A stretch of 64,000 nt of DNA from DATAUD01 sp036268455. Lineage in GTDB: Bacteria > Verrucomicrobiota > Verrucomicrobiia > Limisphaerales > Palsa-1400. Both the position numbers and the translations under genes were made by a program. This document shows, piece by piece, positions 53,425 to 61,589 of this stretch (its first letter is position 1; each line of letters begins with the position of its first letter). The stretch is from the NCBI GenBank assembly GCA_036268455.1, contig DATAUD010000105.1, positions 1 to 64,000 of the forward strand, written 5' to 3'. A model generated the notes under the pieces. That model did not search any database. It saw only the letters and a program-made list of their open reading frames with translations, and had not been told where the DNA came from.

Positions 53425-54159
53425 TCAAGTCCCGCGCGCGACCGTCCAGACGCAGACGTCGCCCGCGCCGCACTCGCGCAAAGCCCGCGCGCATGAGCTT
53501 GTTGTAGCTCCAGTCGTTAAAACATCATCCACCAAAATAATTTTTTCGCCATCTAATTGTTTGCCCGCGCACGGGACAAATGCGTCCTCCACATTGGAGG
53601 CGCGTTGCGGTCGTGTCAATAGGGTCTGCGTGCCGGTGAATTTGGCCCGGCGCACCAGGCGGGTGTTTACCGGGAGCCGCAGGGCCCGGCCCAGGTGGCG
53701 GGCAAGCCGCTCGGCCTGGTTGAATTGCCGCTGGCGCTCCTTAAGGGGATGCAGAGGCACGGGCACGATTAAATCCCACTTCTCAGCCGCGAGCACGGGT
53801 TTGGCCTGTCGCGTCAACAAGTCTCCCAAAAACGGCTCGAACCAGAGAGCCTGATTATATTTGTACGAACCGATGACTTGAAGAAGCACCCGATTGGCGA
53901 CCATCGCAGAGCGGGCGAAGCGGAAACCGAAGTCGATGCCCATGCAGTTCTCGCAACGAAACGAATGAGTGATGCTGCCGTCGTAAGGCAGCCCGCATCG
54001 CTCGCAAAACGGGGCGGTTAGAAATCGAAGGTGCGACCAGCATTTGCCGCCGACGTAACCGTCCGACGCGGTTGCGCGTTCCTGTTCGCAAACCTGGCAA
54101 ACAGGCGGATAGATCCAGTTCAAAGCGGCGTCGCAGGCCGATTTTAGCAGGGAAATCAT
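53425..54159 (-). CDS. ComF-family phosphoribosyltransferase-like protein
   Basis: 244 residues. Cys pairs CQVCEQE, CERCGLPY and CENCMG form zinc-ribbon-like motifs. Then YKYNQALWFEPFLGDLL, VPVPLHPLKERQRQFNQAERLA (the RGFNQ-type motif, here RQFNQ) and the PRPP-binding loop IILVDDVLTTGATTSSCA follow. ComF proteins are needed for DNA uptake in competent bacteria. Other com genes are not in this window. It overlaps the ribH stop by four bases. Confidence 0.93.
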   Translation of the reverse strand: MISLLKSACDAALNWIYPPVCQVCEQERATASDGYVGGKCWSHLRFLTAPFCERCGLPYDGSITHSFRCENCMGIDFGFRFARSAMVANRVLLQVIGSYKYNQALWFEPFLGDLLTRQAKPVLAAEKWDLIVPVPLHPLKERQRQFNQAERLARHLGRALRLPVNTRLVRRAKFTGTQTLLTRPQRASNVEDAFVPCAGKQLDGEKIILVDDVLTTGATTSSCARALRECGAGDVCVWTVARGT

Positions 54160-54626
54160 TTGGGCAGGGACGCCATGACCCGTTCCATTTCGAGCGCCGT
54201 TTGGGCTGCCTCGGCGCCGCGATTATGTTTTGTGTCGAGGCAGCGGACAACGGCTTGCGCCTCGTTTTCCAGCAGCAAAACTTCGTGAATCACCGGTAGC
54301 GCGTGTTGGACCTGCAATTGCGCCAGCGCGGCGCTGACGGCGTCGGCAATTTGCTGGGCGTGACTCGTTTGCCCTCGCAGGATGACGCCGAGGCAAATCA
54401 AAGCGGAGAAGGGCGGGCGGGCGGAAGCCAGGCGCGCGGCAACGGCGGGAATTTCAAAGGCGCCCGGGACGCGGATGACGCGTATGCGCTTTGCGCCGGA
54501 ATTTTTCAGTTCTTTTTCAGCGGCGGCAACCAGGGCATCGACGTACTTCGCGTTATATTGGGATGCGATGATGGCGAAAGAACCGCGGCTGCGGCGCGTT
54601 TTTTGGCGCTTGACAGGTGTCAACAT
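54156..54626 (-). CDS. ribH: 6,7-dimethyl-8-ribityllumazine synthase
   Basis: 156 residues. It condenses the RibA/B-derived pyrimidine and butanone phosphate to lumazine in riboflavin synthesis. FAIIASQYNAKYVDALVAAAEKEL, RVPGAFEIPAVAARL and GVILRGQTSHAQQIADAV (with the catalytic-type His) match. The normally conserved PVIFGVLT strand reads PVIHEVLLLENEAQA, a clear departure, but the C-terminal NRGAEAAQTALEM is kept. It lies two bases after ribBA. Confidence 0.93.
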   Translation of the reverse strand: MLTPVKRQKTRRSRGSFAIIASQYNAKYVDALVAAAEKELKNSGAKRIRVIRVPGAFEIPAVAARLASARPPFSALICLGVILRGQTSHAQQIADAVSAALAQLQVQHALPVIHEVLLLENEAQAVVRCLDTKHNRGAEAAQTALEMERVMASLPK

Positions 54627-54628
54627 AA

Positions 54629-55828
54629 TTACAGCAGGTGCCCCAGCTTTGTCCGCTTCGTTTCGAGATATTTTTCGTTGTGCGGGTTGGCGCGGATTTT
54701 GATCGGCAATTGCGCGACGATCTCCAAACCATACCCCTCCAGGCCGACAACCTTCCGGGGATTATTTGTCAATAATGAAATAGTCTTCAGGCCCAGATCG
54801 ACGAGGATTTGCGCGCCCAGGCCGTATTCGCGCAGGTCCATGCCGTACCCCAGCTTGAGATTGGCTTCGACGGTGTCGTAGCCGCGCTCCTGCAATTTGT
54901 AGGCCTTGATTTTGGACGGCAACCCAATGCCGCGCCCTTCCTGGCGCATATACACAATGACGCCGCGCCCCTCGGCGGCGATCTGGCGCATGGCCTGGTG
55001 CAATTGCGGGCCGCAATCGCATCGGCGCGAACCGAAAACGTCGCCTGTCAAACATTCGCTGTGGACGCGCACGAGGACGTTCTTTTTCCCGGCGACATCG
55101 CCCTTCACCAGCGCGATGTGATGCTGGCCATCCAGGTTCGAACGATAAAGGTAGAGATCAAAATCGCCGTAAGCCGTGGGCATTTTCACGACCTCGACGC
55201 GCTCGACCAGTTTTTCGCGCGTTCGGCGGTAATGGATCAAATCGGCAATTGTGCAGAGTTTTAATTTGTGTTTGGCGGAAAAGCGTTTCAACTCCGGGAG
55301 CCGCGCCATCGAGCCGTCTTCGCTCATAATCTCGCAAACGATCCCAATGGGCCGCCGCCCGGCCAGTTTCGCGAGGTCCACGGCGGCTTCGGTGTGGCCG
55401 GCGCGCTGCAGCACGCCGCCAGGCTTCGCGCGGAGTGGAAAGACATGGCCCGGCTGCACAAGGTCCTCGGGAACGGCGGTCGGGTCCGCCATTATTTTGA
55501 TGGTGAGAGCGCGGTCGGCGGCGCTGATGCCGGTGGTAATTTCGCGCGCGGCATCGACGCTGACGTGAAAATCGGTGCGGAAATTTTCAGTGTTTTGAAC
55601 GACCATTTGCTCGATCCCAAGCTGTTTCAATCGCTCGTAAGTGGTGGGAACGCAAATCAAGCCGCGACCGTGCTTGGCCATGAAGTTAATGGCGGCGGGG
55701 GTGACGCATTCGGCGGCCATGATGATATCGCCCTCGTTTTCCCGATCGGCGTCATCGACAACCACGACCATCCTGCCTTTGCGCAGATCGGCGATGACTG
55801 ATTCGATGGAGTCAAATGCGTTTTTCAT
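54629..55828 (-). CDS. ribBA: Bifunctional DHBP synthase / GTP cyclohydrolase II
   Basis: 399 residues from ATG 55828. The N-terminal half makes dihydroxybutanone phosphate: VVVVDDADRENEGDIIMAAE, MAKHGRGLICV, RAGHTEAAVDLAKLAGRRP. The C-terminal half is GTP cyclohydrolase II: HSECLTGDVFGSRRCDCG with the zinc Cys, YMRQEGRGIGL, and NPRKVVGLEGYGLEI. The two initiating enzymes of riboflavin synthesis are therefore on one chain, followed by ribH. No Shine-Dalgarno is visible. A terminator-like hairpin ends 13 bases before the ATG. No FMN riboswitch (RFN) consensus is seen. Confidence 0.96.
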   Translation of the reverse strand: MKNAFDSIESVIADLRKGRMVVVVDDADRENEGDIIMAAECVTPAAINFMAKHGRGLICVPTTYERLKQLGIEQMVVQNTENFRTDFHVSVDAAREITTGISAADRALTIKIMADPTAVPEDLVQPGHVFPLRAKPGGVLQRAGHTEAAVDLAKLAGRRPIGIVCEIMSEDGSMARLPELKRFSAKHKLKLCTIADLIHYRRTREKLVERVEVVKMPTAYGDFDLYLYRSNLDGQHHIALVKGDVAGKKNVLVRVHSECLTGDVFGSRRCDCGPQLHQAMRQIAAEGRGVIVYMRQEGRGIGLPSKIKAYKLQERGYDTVEANLKLGYGMDLREYGLGAQILVDLGLKTISLLTNNPRKVVGLEGYGLEIVAQLPIKIRANPHNEKYLETKRTKLGHLL

Positions 55829-55840
55829 ATTGGAGAAAGT

Positions 55841-55875
55841 AAACAAAAAGCCCCGCAGCCTTGCAAGCGGGGCTT
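55841..55875 (-). terminator. Rho-independent terminator after the His/Lys-rich peptide gene
   Basis: On the minus strand a 9-bp stem AAGCCCCGC/GCGGGGCTT with a 10-base loop is followed by TTTGTTT. It lies 38 bases after the small peptide gene's stop and only 13 bases before the ribBA ATG, so it may also act in control of ribBA. Confidence 0.75.
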
Positions 55876-55912
55876 CTACAAAAACAAATGCGGACTGTGG
55901 GAGCGCGAGAGC

Positions 55913-56083
55913 TTACGCCGTGACGTGCTTCTTCTTGTGATGTTTCTTTTTGTGGTGGTGCTTCTTTTCTTTCGCCACCGTGGTGGAAATTGTGGTGGTT
56001 GTTGCCGCGGCGGCTTGCGCCGGAACACCGATGAAGGCCGCTGAAACCGCTATCAGAAGCAGAGTTGCAAAGAGTTTTTTCAT
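55913..56083 (-). CDS. Small secreted His/Lys-rich peptide (56 residues)
   Basis: ATG 56083 to TAA 55913. MKKLFATLLLIAVSAAFIG followed by VPAQA is a textbook signal peptide with an AxA cleavage site. The mature part is about 32 residues: AAATTTTISTTVAKEKK, then HHHKKKHHKKKHVTA. Six His in the last 15 residues suggest metal binding or nucleic acid/polyanion binding in the periplasm or outside (inference). A TAACTATAT stretch just before the ATG may hold the -10. A strong terminator follows, which supports a separately transcribed gene. No homologue is recalled by name. Confidence 0.8.
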   Translation of the reverse strand: MKKLFATLLLIAVSAAFIGVPAQAAAATTTTISTTVAKEKKHHHKKKHHKKKHVTA

Positions 56084-56201
56084 ATATAGTTAGCTCAAAA
56101 TCGCTGCGATAAATGATGACTATCACGAACGCGCCGCGGCGTCCAGCAATTTTTTTTAAAACAAAAAATGTATTTTGCCTTTTTGACAAGCGTATGCCAG
56201 T

Positions 56202-56227
56202 TTCCCACTCATCTGGGAATCTATAAT
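56202..56227 (+). promoter_or_regulatory. TATAAT -10 with adjoining inverted repeat before the PagL-like gene
   Basis: TATAAT at 56222-56227 stands six bases before the ATG at 56234, with no Shine-Dalgarno, so a leaderless transcript is likely. Just upstream, TTCCC (56202-56206) and GGGAA (56215-56219) form an inverted repeat where the spacer would be, suiting a repressor or activator site. TTGACA at 56183 is too far (33 bases) for a normal promoter. Confidence 0.4.
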
Positions 56228-56233
56228 TTCGAC

Positions 56234-56878
56234 ATGAAAAAGAACTGTCTTTTATGGTTCGCTCTGATGTGGGCAATAGGCGCCGCCCATGCCAGTGCTG
56301 AAGACACTAATGCGGTATTGACGCTTAAGGCGTCCAGTCAGGGCATTTGGACGCAAGGAGTCGGAGAAGGTTTTAGACCCTCGGCTCAGACGCTGGGAAT
56401 TGAGGCGGGCGCCAGTTACGGTGTTTCCATATTTGGAGGGAGCGAGAAGCACGATCTTTCATTATTGGATTTGTCGTATAGTCACATGCTTGGAAAGGTG
56501 AAAGGGAAGGACCGCTGGTATCGCGGCAATTGGGAATGTCGCCTGGAGCTGTTCGGCGGAAGCCAGTTTGATCCCCAACCGGATTGGGCTGTGGGGATGA
56601 GTGGGCATTTTCGATACGATTTTGCGCTGGGGACGCGACTGGTTCCTTTTTTTGACGCCGGAATCGGCCTTGGCGGCACCGGAATTTCGGCGCCGGATTT
56701 GAGCGGAGGATTTGAATTCAACCTGCAGACAGGTCCCGGCGCTTACTGGTTTGTCACCGATCATGTGGCGTTGACCGCCGAGGTCCGGTTGATGCATATA
56801 TCCTGCGCCGGATTGAAGTCGCCCAATCTGGGACTTAATACGATCCTCGGGTTGGTGGGAGTATCGTGGTTTTTCTAA
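56234..56878 (+). CDS. PagL-like lipid A 3-O-deacylase (acyloxyacyl hydrolase family)
   Basis: 214 residues from ATG 56234. A signal peptide (NCLLWFALMWAIGAAHASA) is followed by an all-beta porin-like body ending in Phe (VSWFF). The family active-site motif HxS is present as MHISCAGLKSPNLGLNTILG (His188, Ser190), comparable to HxSNA..PN.G..N in PagL. Cys191 replaces the usual Asn. It probably trims an acyl chain from lipid A in the outer membrane. The 3' end overlaps the alaS stop by four bases (convergent). Confidence 0.78.
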   Translation: MKKNCLLWFALMWAIGAAHASAEDTNAVLTLKASSQGIWTQGVGEGFRPSAQTLGIEAGASYGVSIFGGSEKHDLSLLDLSYSHMLGKVKGKDRWYRGNWECRLELFGGSQFDPQPDWAVGMSGHFRYDFALGTRLVPFFDAGIGLGGTGISAPDLSGGFEFNLQTGPGAYWFVTDHVALTAEVRLMHISCAGLKSPNLGLNTILGLVGVSWFF

Positions 56879-59574
56879 GCGGCAAGCATCGCTCTGGCCT
56901 TCTGAAGGGCTTCGTCAAGTTTGGAGATGTCTTTGCCGCCGCCTCGGGCGTTGTCGGGGCGGCCGCCGCCTTTGCCGCCGACGATTGGAGCGATGGTTTG
57001 GATGATTTTGCCGGCTTGAAATTTGGCGGTGAACTCGGGGGAGACGGCGGCCACCAGCGAAACGGCGTTGTTGCCGGTCCCGCCAAGCACAATCACTCCT
57101 TTAAAATGGGTTTTTATCGCATCCGAAACTGACTGCAAAAAATCGCCGTCCACCGGGCCGAGATTGTCAATGATACTTGTTCCCGCCGCCTTGGAAATCA
57201 AACCGCGCGCGATTTCGGCGGCTTGTTTTTGGCGCACGGCATGGAGTTGCTTTTCCAAATCCTTTTGCTGGGCCAGGAGCGATTCGATTTTCTTTTCCAA
57301 TTCGGATACGGGCGAGTTGACGCGGCTGGAAACAGTCGAGAGCAGAGCGGCGTCTTCGCGTGTTTTTTCATAGGCGCGCAGGCCGGCGAGGGCTTCGATG
57401 CGTCGAATGCCGGCGGCGACGGCGCTTTCGCTGATAATTCGGAACAGGCCGATTTCGCCGGTTGCGCGCGTGTGCGTGCCACCGCAAAGTTCCATGGAAT
57501 AACCATCCAACGCCCCGGTTTTGCCGCCGATTTGCACGACGCGAACGGTGTCGCCATATTTCTCGCCGAAAAATTGCATGACGTCCTTGCGGCCCTTGAC
57601 CTGTCCGTACGGAACTTCGCTCCAGGAGACGGGGGCGTTTTCCACAACGCGTTCGTTGACCAGTTTTTCAATGTCGGCGATTTGAGCGGCCGTCAGCGCG
57701 GCGCTGCTGAAATCGAAGGTCAGCTTTTCCGGGCCGACGTAGGAGCCTTTTTGAACGGCATCGCGACTGACGATTTCGTGCAAGGCCCAGTGAAGGAGAT
57801 GGGTGACCGAGTGGTGCCGCTGAATGGCGGTTCGACGCGGGGCATTGACGCGCAATTCAAGCTTGGCGCCCGGTTCGGGGGCGTCGCCGCCGGACAGTAT
57901 ATGGAGGAAGGTGTTGCCGGTTTTTTTTGTGTTGGCGATGTGCCAGACTTTTCCGGCGGCGTCAGCTTCGCCAGTGTCGCCGACCTGGCCGCCCATTTCG
58001 GCGTAAAGCGGGGAGACGTCGAGCGTAACAGCGAGTTTGTCCTTTAACTTGACGACTTCCTGGACGGTGGCGTCGGCGCGCAATTGGTTGAAGCCGACGA
58101 AACGGGTGGGTTTGGAGGTGTCGATATTCGAGGCGGCGACGATTTCCTTTTTTTGGGCGGCCTGTGATTGGGCGCGCTGTTCGGCCATCAGTTTTTCGAA
58201 GCCGGCGTTGTCCACCGAAATGCCCTGTTCGCGGGCCATGAGTTCGGTCAGGTCGAGAGGGAAGCCGTAAGTGTCGTAAAGTTTGAAGGCGAAGGGGCCG
58301 GAAATCGATTTGACGCGTTTTGTGACGGCCTCTTCGTTAAAAAGTTCGATGCCGCGGTCGAGCGTTTTGTTGAAGGCTTCTTCCTCGACGCGGATCACTT
58401 CCTGGATATGGCCTTTTTTCGCGCGAACTTCGGGGAAGACGTTTCCCATCGTCTCGGCAAGGACATCGACGAGTTTGTAAAAGAATGGTTCGTGAAAACC
58501 GAGCGTCCGGCCATAGCGAACGGCGCGGCGGAGGATTCGACGCAAGACGTAGTTTCGCCCTGTGTTGCCGGGAAGAATGTCGTCGCCAATGGAAAAGCCG
58601 AGCGTCCGAATGTGATCGGCGATGACGCGGAAGGCGATGTCGATCTGGATTTGAGGAGAGGCGGCTCCGCCGGGGAGCGTCGAGGTATATTGCTTGTCGC
58701 TGAGTTTTTCCAATTTGTCAAACAGCGGGCGGAAGATGTCAGTTTCGTAATTGGAAATGATCTTGCTGAAATCCTTGAAACCGTTTGTGTTTTGGATAAT
58801 GCCGGCAACGCGCTCGAAGCCCATTCCAGTATCAACGTGGCGGGCGGGCAGGGGGGAGAATGTGCCGTCCGCGTTTGCGTTGAATTGAATGAAAACGAGG
58901 TTCCAAATTTCGATGCACTCGGCGCTGCCTTTGTTGACGAGTGAACCTTTGGTGTCGCCGGTCGGAGTCAGGTCAACATGGAGTTCGGAGCAGGGGCCGC
59001 AAGGGCCGGTTTCGCCCATCATCCAAAAATTGTCCTTCTTTCCGCCGTTAACGATGTGGACTTTGGGATCCAGACCCGCGGCTGAAAATTTGGCGGCCCA
59101 AAAATCATAGGCTTCCTTGTCGAATTCGCTGGGGTCACCCTTTGATGTGTCGGGCGAATAGACAGTAGCGTAGATGCGGTTGCGCGGGAATTTCCAGACT
59201 TCGGTAATGAGTTCCCAAGCCCATTCGATGGCTTCTTTTTTGAAATAATCGCCGAAGCTCCAGTTGCCGAGCATCTCGAAAAAGGTATGGTGATAGGTGT
59301 CAAGACCGACATCCTCCAGGTCGTTGTGTTTTCCGCCGGCGCGGATGCACTTTTGGGTGTCGGCGGCGCGAGTGGATTTTGCGGGAACGGCTGCGGGCCA
59401 TTTGTCCACGTCGGGGGCGCGTTCATTGAGGAAAATGGGGACGAACTGATTCATGCCGGCGTTGGTGAAGAGCAAGCCGGGGGAATCGGGCATCAAACTG
59501 GACGAGGGAACAATGGTGTGACCCTTGGACTTGAAAAAGTCCAAAAAGGATTGTCGTATTTCGACCGAAGTCAT
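56875..59574 (-). CDS. alaS: Alanyl-tRNA synthetase
   Basis: 899 residues. Class II synthetase with a catalytic core (YHHTFFEMLGNWSFGDYFKK, FMMGETGPCGPCSE-like WMMGETGPCGPCSELH, RHVDTGMGFERV). The editing domain has HSVTHLLHWALHEIV and CGGTHTRATGEIGLFRI (zinc His and Cys). The C-terminal DHHA1-like C-Ala domain ends GKGGGRPDNARGGGKDISKLDEAL. The length is normal. Confidence 0.97.
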   Translation of the reverse strand: MTSVEIRQSFLDFFKSKGHTIVPSSSLMPDSPGLLFTNAGMNQFVPIFLNERAPDVDKWPAAVPAKSTRAADTQKCIRAGGKHNDLEDVGLDTYHHTFFEMLGNWSFGDYFKKEAIEWAWELITEVWKFPRNRIYATVYSPDTSKGDPSEFDKEAYDFWAAKFSAAGLDPKVHIVNGGKKDNFWMMGETGPCGPCSELHVDLTPTGDTKGSLVNKGSAECIEIWNLVFIQFNANADGTFSPLPARHVDTGMGFERVAGIIQNTNGFKDFSKIISNYETDIFRPLFDKLEKLSDKQYTSTLPGGAASPQIQIDIAFRVIADHIRTLGFSIGDDILPGNTGRNYVLRRILRRAVRYGRTLGFHEPFFYKLVDVLAETMGNVFPEVRAKKGHIQEVIRVEEEAFNKTLDRGIELFNEEAVTKRVKSISGPFAFKLYDTYGFPLDLTELMAREQGISVDNAGFEKLMAEQRAQSQAAQKKEIVAASNIDTSKPTRFVGFNQLRADATVQEVVKLKDKLAVTLDVSPLYAEMGGQVGDTGEADAAGKVWHIANTKKTGNTFLHILSGGDAPEPGAKLELRVNAPRRTAIQRHHSVTHLLHWALHEIVSRDAVQKGSYVGPEKLTFDFSSAALTAAQIADIEKLVNERVVENAPVSWSEVPYGQVKGRKDVMQFFGEKYGDTVRVVQIGGKTGALDGYSMELCGGTHTRATGEIGLFRIISESAVAAGIRRIEALAGLRAYEKTREDAALLSTVSSRVNSPVSELEKKIESLLAQQKDLEKQLHAVRQKQAAEIARGLISKAAGTSIIDNLGPVDGDFLQSVSDAIKTHFKGVIVLGGTGNNAVSLVAAVSPEFTAKFQAGKIIQTIAPIVGGKGGGRPDNARGGGKDISKLDEALQKARAMLAA

Positions 59575-59661
59575 TCGGATGCACAGTAGTGTTTACGGGC
59601 GAAAGATTAAAGTTTTTTTGCGGCGGTCTCACGGGACTGTTGCGAAGTGGAGCGAGGAATT

Positions 59662-59946
59662 ATGCTGACTATTCATGTTCAAGTTCATGTAAAACCGGAA
59701 TTCGTCGAGGCGTTCAAGCAGGCGACGGTGGTGAATGCGCGGGAGAGCAGGCGGGAACCAGGGGTTGCTCGTTTCGACTGCCTTCAGCAATTGGATGATC
59801 CCGCGCGGTTTGTGCTCGTCGAGGTTTATCGCGACGGCGGGGCGCAGGGGCGGCATAGGGAGACCTCACATTACCAGGTGTGGCGCGATGCGGTTGCGCC
59901 GATGATGGCGGAGGCTCGCGTCGGTGTGAAGTATGAGGAAGTGTGA
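59662..59946 (+). CDS. Antibiotic-biosynthesis-monooxygenase (ABM)-domain protein
   Basis: 94 residues from ATG 59662, with GAGCGAGGA upstream. IHVQVHVKPEFVEAFKQATVVNARESRREPGVARFD, then VLVEVYRDGGAQGRHRETSHYQVWRDAV, is the ferredoxin-like ABM/LsrG/YgiN pattern. Members include LsrG (phospho-AI-2 processing) and quinone monooxygenases. The reaction here is unknown. Coupled with the Fe-alcohol dehydrogenase that follows, it may take part in breakdown of a small carbonyl metabolite (inference). Confidence 0.88.
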   Translation: MLTIHVQVHVKPEFVEAFKQATVVNARESRREPGVARFDCLQQLDDPARFVLVEVYRDGGAQGRHRETSHYQVWRDAVAPMMAEARVGVKYEEV

Positions 59947-59948
59947 GG

Positions 59949-61109
59949 ATGTCGTTTCAATTCGTTACGGCGGGTAATATTGTTTTTGGGGTAGGCACGG
60001 CGCGGGGCGCGGGGAAGCTGGCGGCTCCCCTGGGCCGTCATGCCCTCGTGGTCACTGGGCGGGATGCGGCGCGGGCGGGTTTTCTTCTGGATTCGCTTCG
60101 GCAAAACAACGTGGGATCAACGATGTTTTCCGTCGCTGGAGAACCTTCCATCAACGTTGTGGATGAAGGAGTTGCGCTTGCGAAGCGTGAGCGTTGCGAC
60201 TTGGTTATCGGCGTGGGCGGCGGCAGCGCGTTGGACACCGGGAAGGCCATTGCGGCGATGCTCACGAACAAGGGCCCGGTCCTCGATTATTTGGAAGTGA
60301 TTGGGGGCGCAAGACCCTTAACCCAGCCTTCAGCGCCTTTTATCGCGATTCCGACCACCGCGGGAACGGGTTCGGAAGTGACGCGCAATGCTGTGCTGGC
60401 GTCGCCGAAGCATCGCGTCAAGGTGAGTTTGCGCAACGCTTTGATGCTGCCGAGGATCGCGGTGGTCGATCCCGAATTGACGTACGATTTGCCTCCGGCG
60501 ATCACGGCGAGCACGGGATTGGACGCGCTGACGCAAGTGATCGAGCCATACGTGAGTTGCCGCGCCAATCCGATGACTGACGCGCTCTGCGTCGAAGGGA
60601 TGAAGCGCGGCGCGCGGTCGTTGCGCCTGGCGTTCAGAAATGACGGGAACCGAACGGCTCGCGAGGAGATGTGCGTGGTGAGTTTGTTTGGCGGGCTGGC
60701 GCTGGCCAATGCGGGTTTGGGGGCGGTTCACGGCTTTGCGGGGGTCATTGGCGGCATGTTCAACGCGGCGCACGGGGCGATTTGCGCGGCGCTGCTGGCA
60801 CACGTCATGGAAGCCAATATTCGGGCTTTGCGGGAGCGCCAGGCGGATGGCGAGGCTCTGCGCCGCTATGATGCGGTTGGAGTTTTTTTAACCGGCGAGG
60901 CAACAGCGACCGCCGACGACGGGGTGAAATGGGTCCGGCAGTTGGTATGTGACTTGAAAGTTCCAGGCCTGGGCAAGTATGGGTTGCAAACGCGCGATGC
61001 GGATGAAGTGATCGAGAAAGCCGCGAAGGCCAGCAGCATGAAAGCCAATCCGATTGTTTTAACAACGGAGGAACTGCGAGGCGCTTTGGAGGGGGCGATT
61101 GACGGATGA
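59949..61109 (+). CDS. Iron-containing alcohol dehydrogenase
   Basis: 386 residues from ATG 59949, which has GAGGAA at eight bases; GTG 59943 is possible and overlaps the previous stop. VIGVGGGSALDTGKAIAAM (NAD-binding GGGS), PTTAGTGSEVTRNAVL, STGLDALTQVIEPYVS and GAVHGFAGVIGGMFNAAHGAICA hold the Asp and His ligands of the type III family. The substrate is not predictable from sequence. It pairs with the ABM protein. Confidence 0.92.
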   Translation: MSFQFVTAGNIVFGVGTARGAGKLAAPLGRHALVVTGRDAARAGFLLDSLRQNNVGSTMFSVAGEPSINVVDEGVALAKRERCDLVIGVGGGSALDTGKAIAAMLTNKGPVLDYLEVIGGARPLTQPSAPFIAIPTTAGTGSEVTRNAVLASPKHRVKVSLRNALMLPRIAVVDPELTYDLPPAITASTGLDALTQVIEPYVSCRANPMTDALCVEGMKRGARSLRLAFRNDGNRTAREEMCVVSLFGGLALANAGLGAVHGFAGVIGGMFNAAHGAICAALLAHVMEANIRALRERQADGEALRRYDAVGVFLTGEATATADDGVKWVRQLVCDLKVPGLGKYGLQTRDADEVIEKAAKASSMKANPIVLTTEELRGALEGAIDG

Positions 61110-61160
61110 AGCCGGCGGGGGTTACTGTTGCGGAGAACCATAATTTTGCCGTGGAAGCAC

Positions 61161-61583
61161 ATGTATAAGAAAATTCTGGTCGCCCTGGAAAACAGCCGCG
61201 CCGACCATGCGCTTATTCCGCATGTGACGGAACTTGCGCGCCAGTTCAAATCGGAACTGCTCCTTGTGCATGTCGCCGACGGCTGGGTGGCGCGCAATTA
61301 CGAGAAGATGCACCTGGCGGAATCCGAGGAGATGAAAACCGACCGCGAATATTTGCAAAAGATGGCGGAGGATTTCCGCAAAAAGGGCGTGCGCGTTTCT
61401 ACGCACCTGGCTTTGGGCGATCCGGCCGCGGAAATCCTGAAAACTTCGACGCGCGAACATTGCGAGTTGATCGCGATGACGATGCACGGGCACCGATTTC
61501 TGGCGGATTTGGTTTTGGGAAGCACCATCCACCATGTGCGGCACAAATCGCGCGTGCCGATATTTCTGGTGCGGGCGAAATAG
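61161..61583 (+). CDS. Universal stress protein (UspA family)
   Basis: 140 residues from ATG 61161. YKKILVALENSRADHALIPH at the N-terminus, LALGDPAAEIL, and the nucleotide-binding end AMTMHGHRFLADLVLGSTIHHVRHKSRVPIFLVR (Gx2-type G-x9-GS loop) define an ATP-binding Usp. Its trigger is unknown. It lies 51 bases after the alcohol dehydrogenase and seven bases before the next gene. Confidence 0.92.
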   Translation: MYKKILVALENSRADHALIPHVTELARQFKSELLLVHVADGWVARNYEKMHLAESEEMKTDREYLQKMAEDFRKKGVRVSTHLALGDPAAEILKTSTREHCELIAMTMHGHRFLADLVLGSTIHHVRHKSRVPIFLVRAK

Positions 61584-61589
61584 GCCGTT

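Noticed and set aside
55841..55912. FMN riboswitch before ribBA
   Set aside because: The RFN consensus elements are absent. There is only one hairpin with a U tract, better explained as terminator of the small peptide gene.
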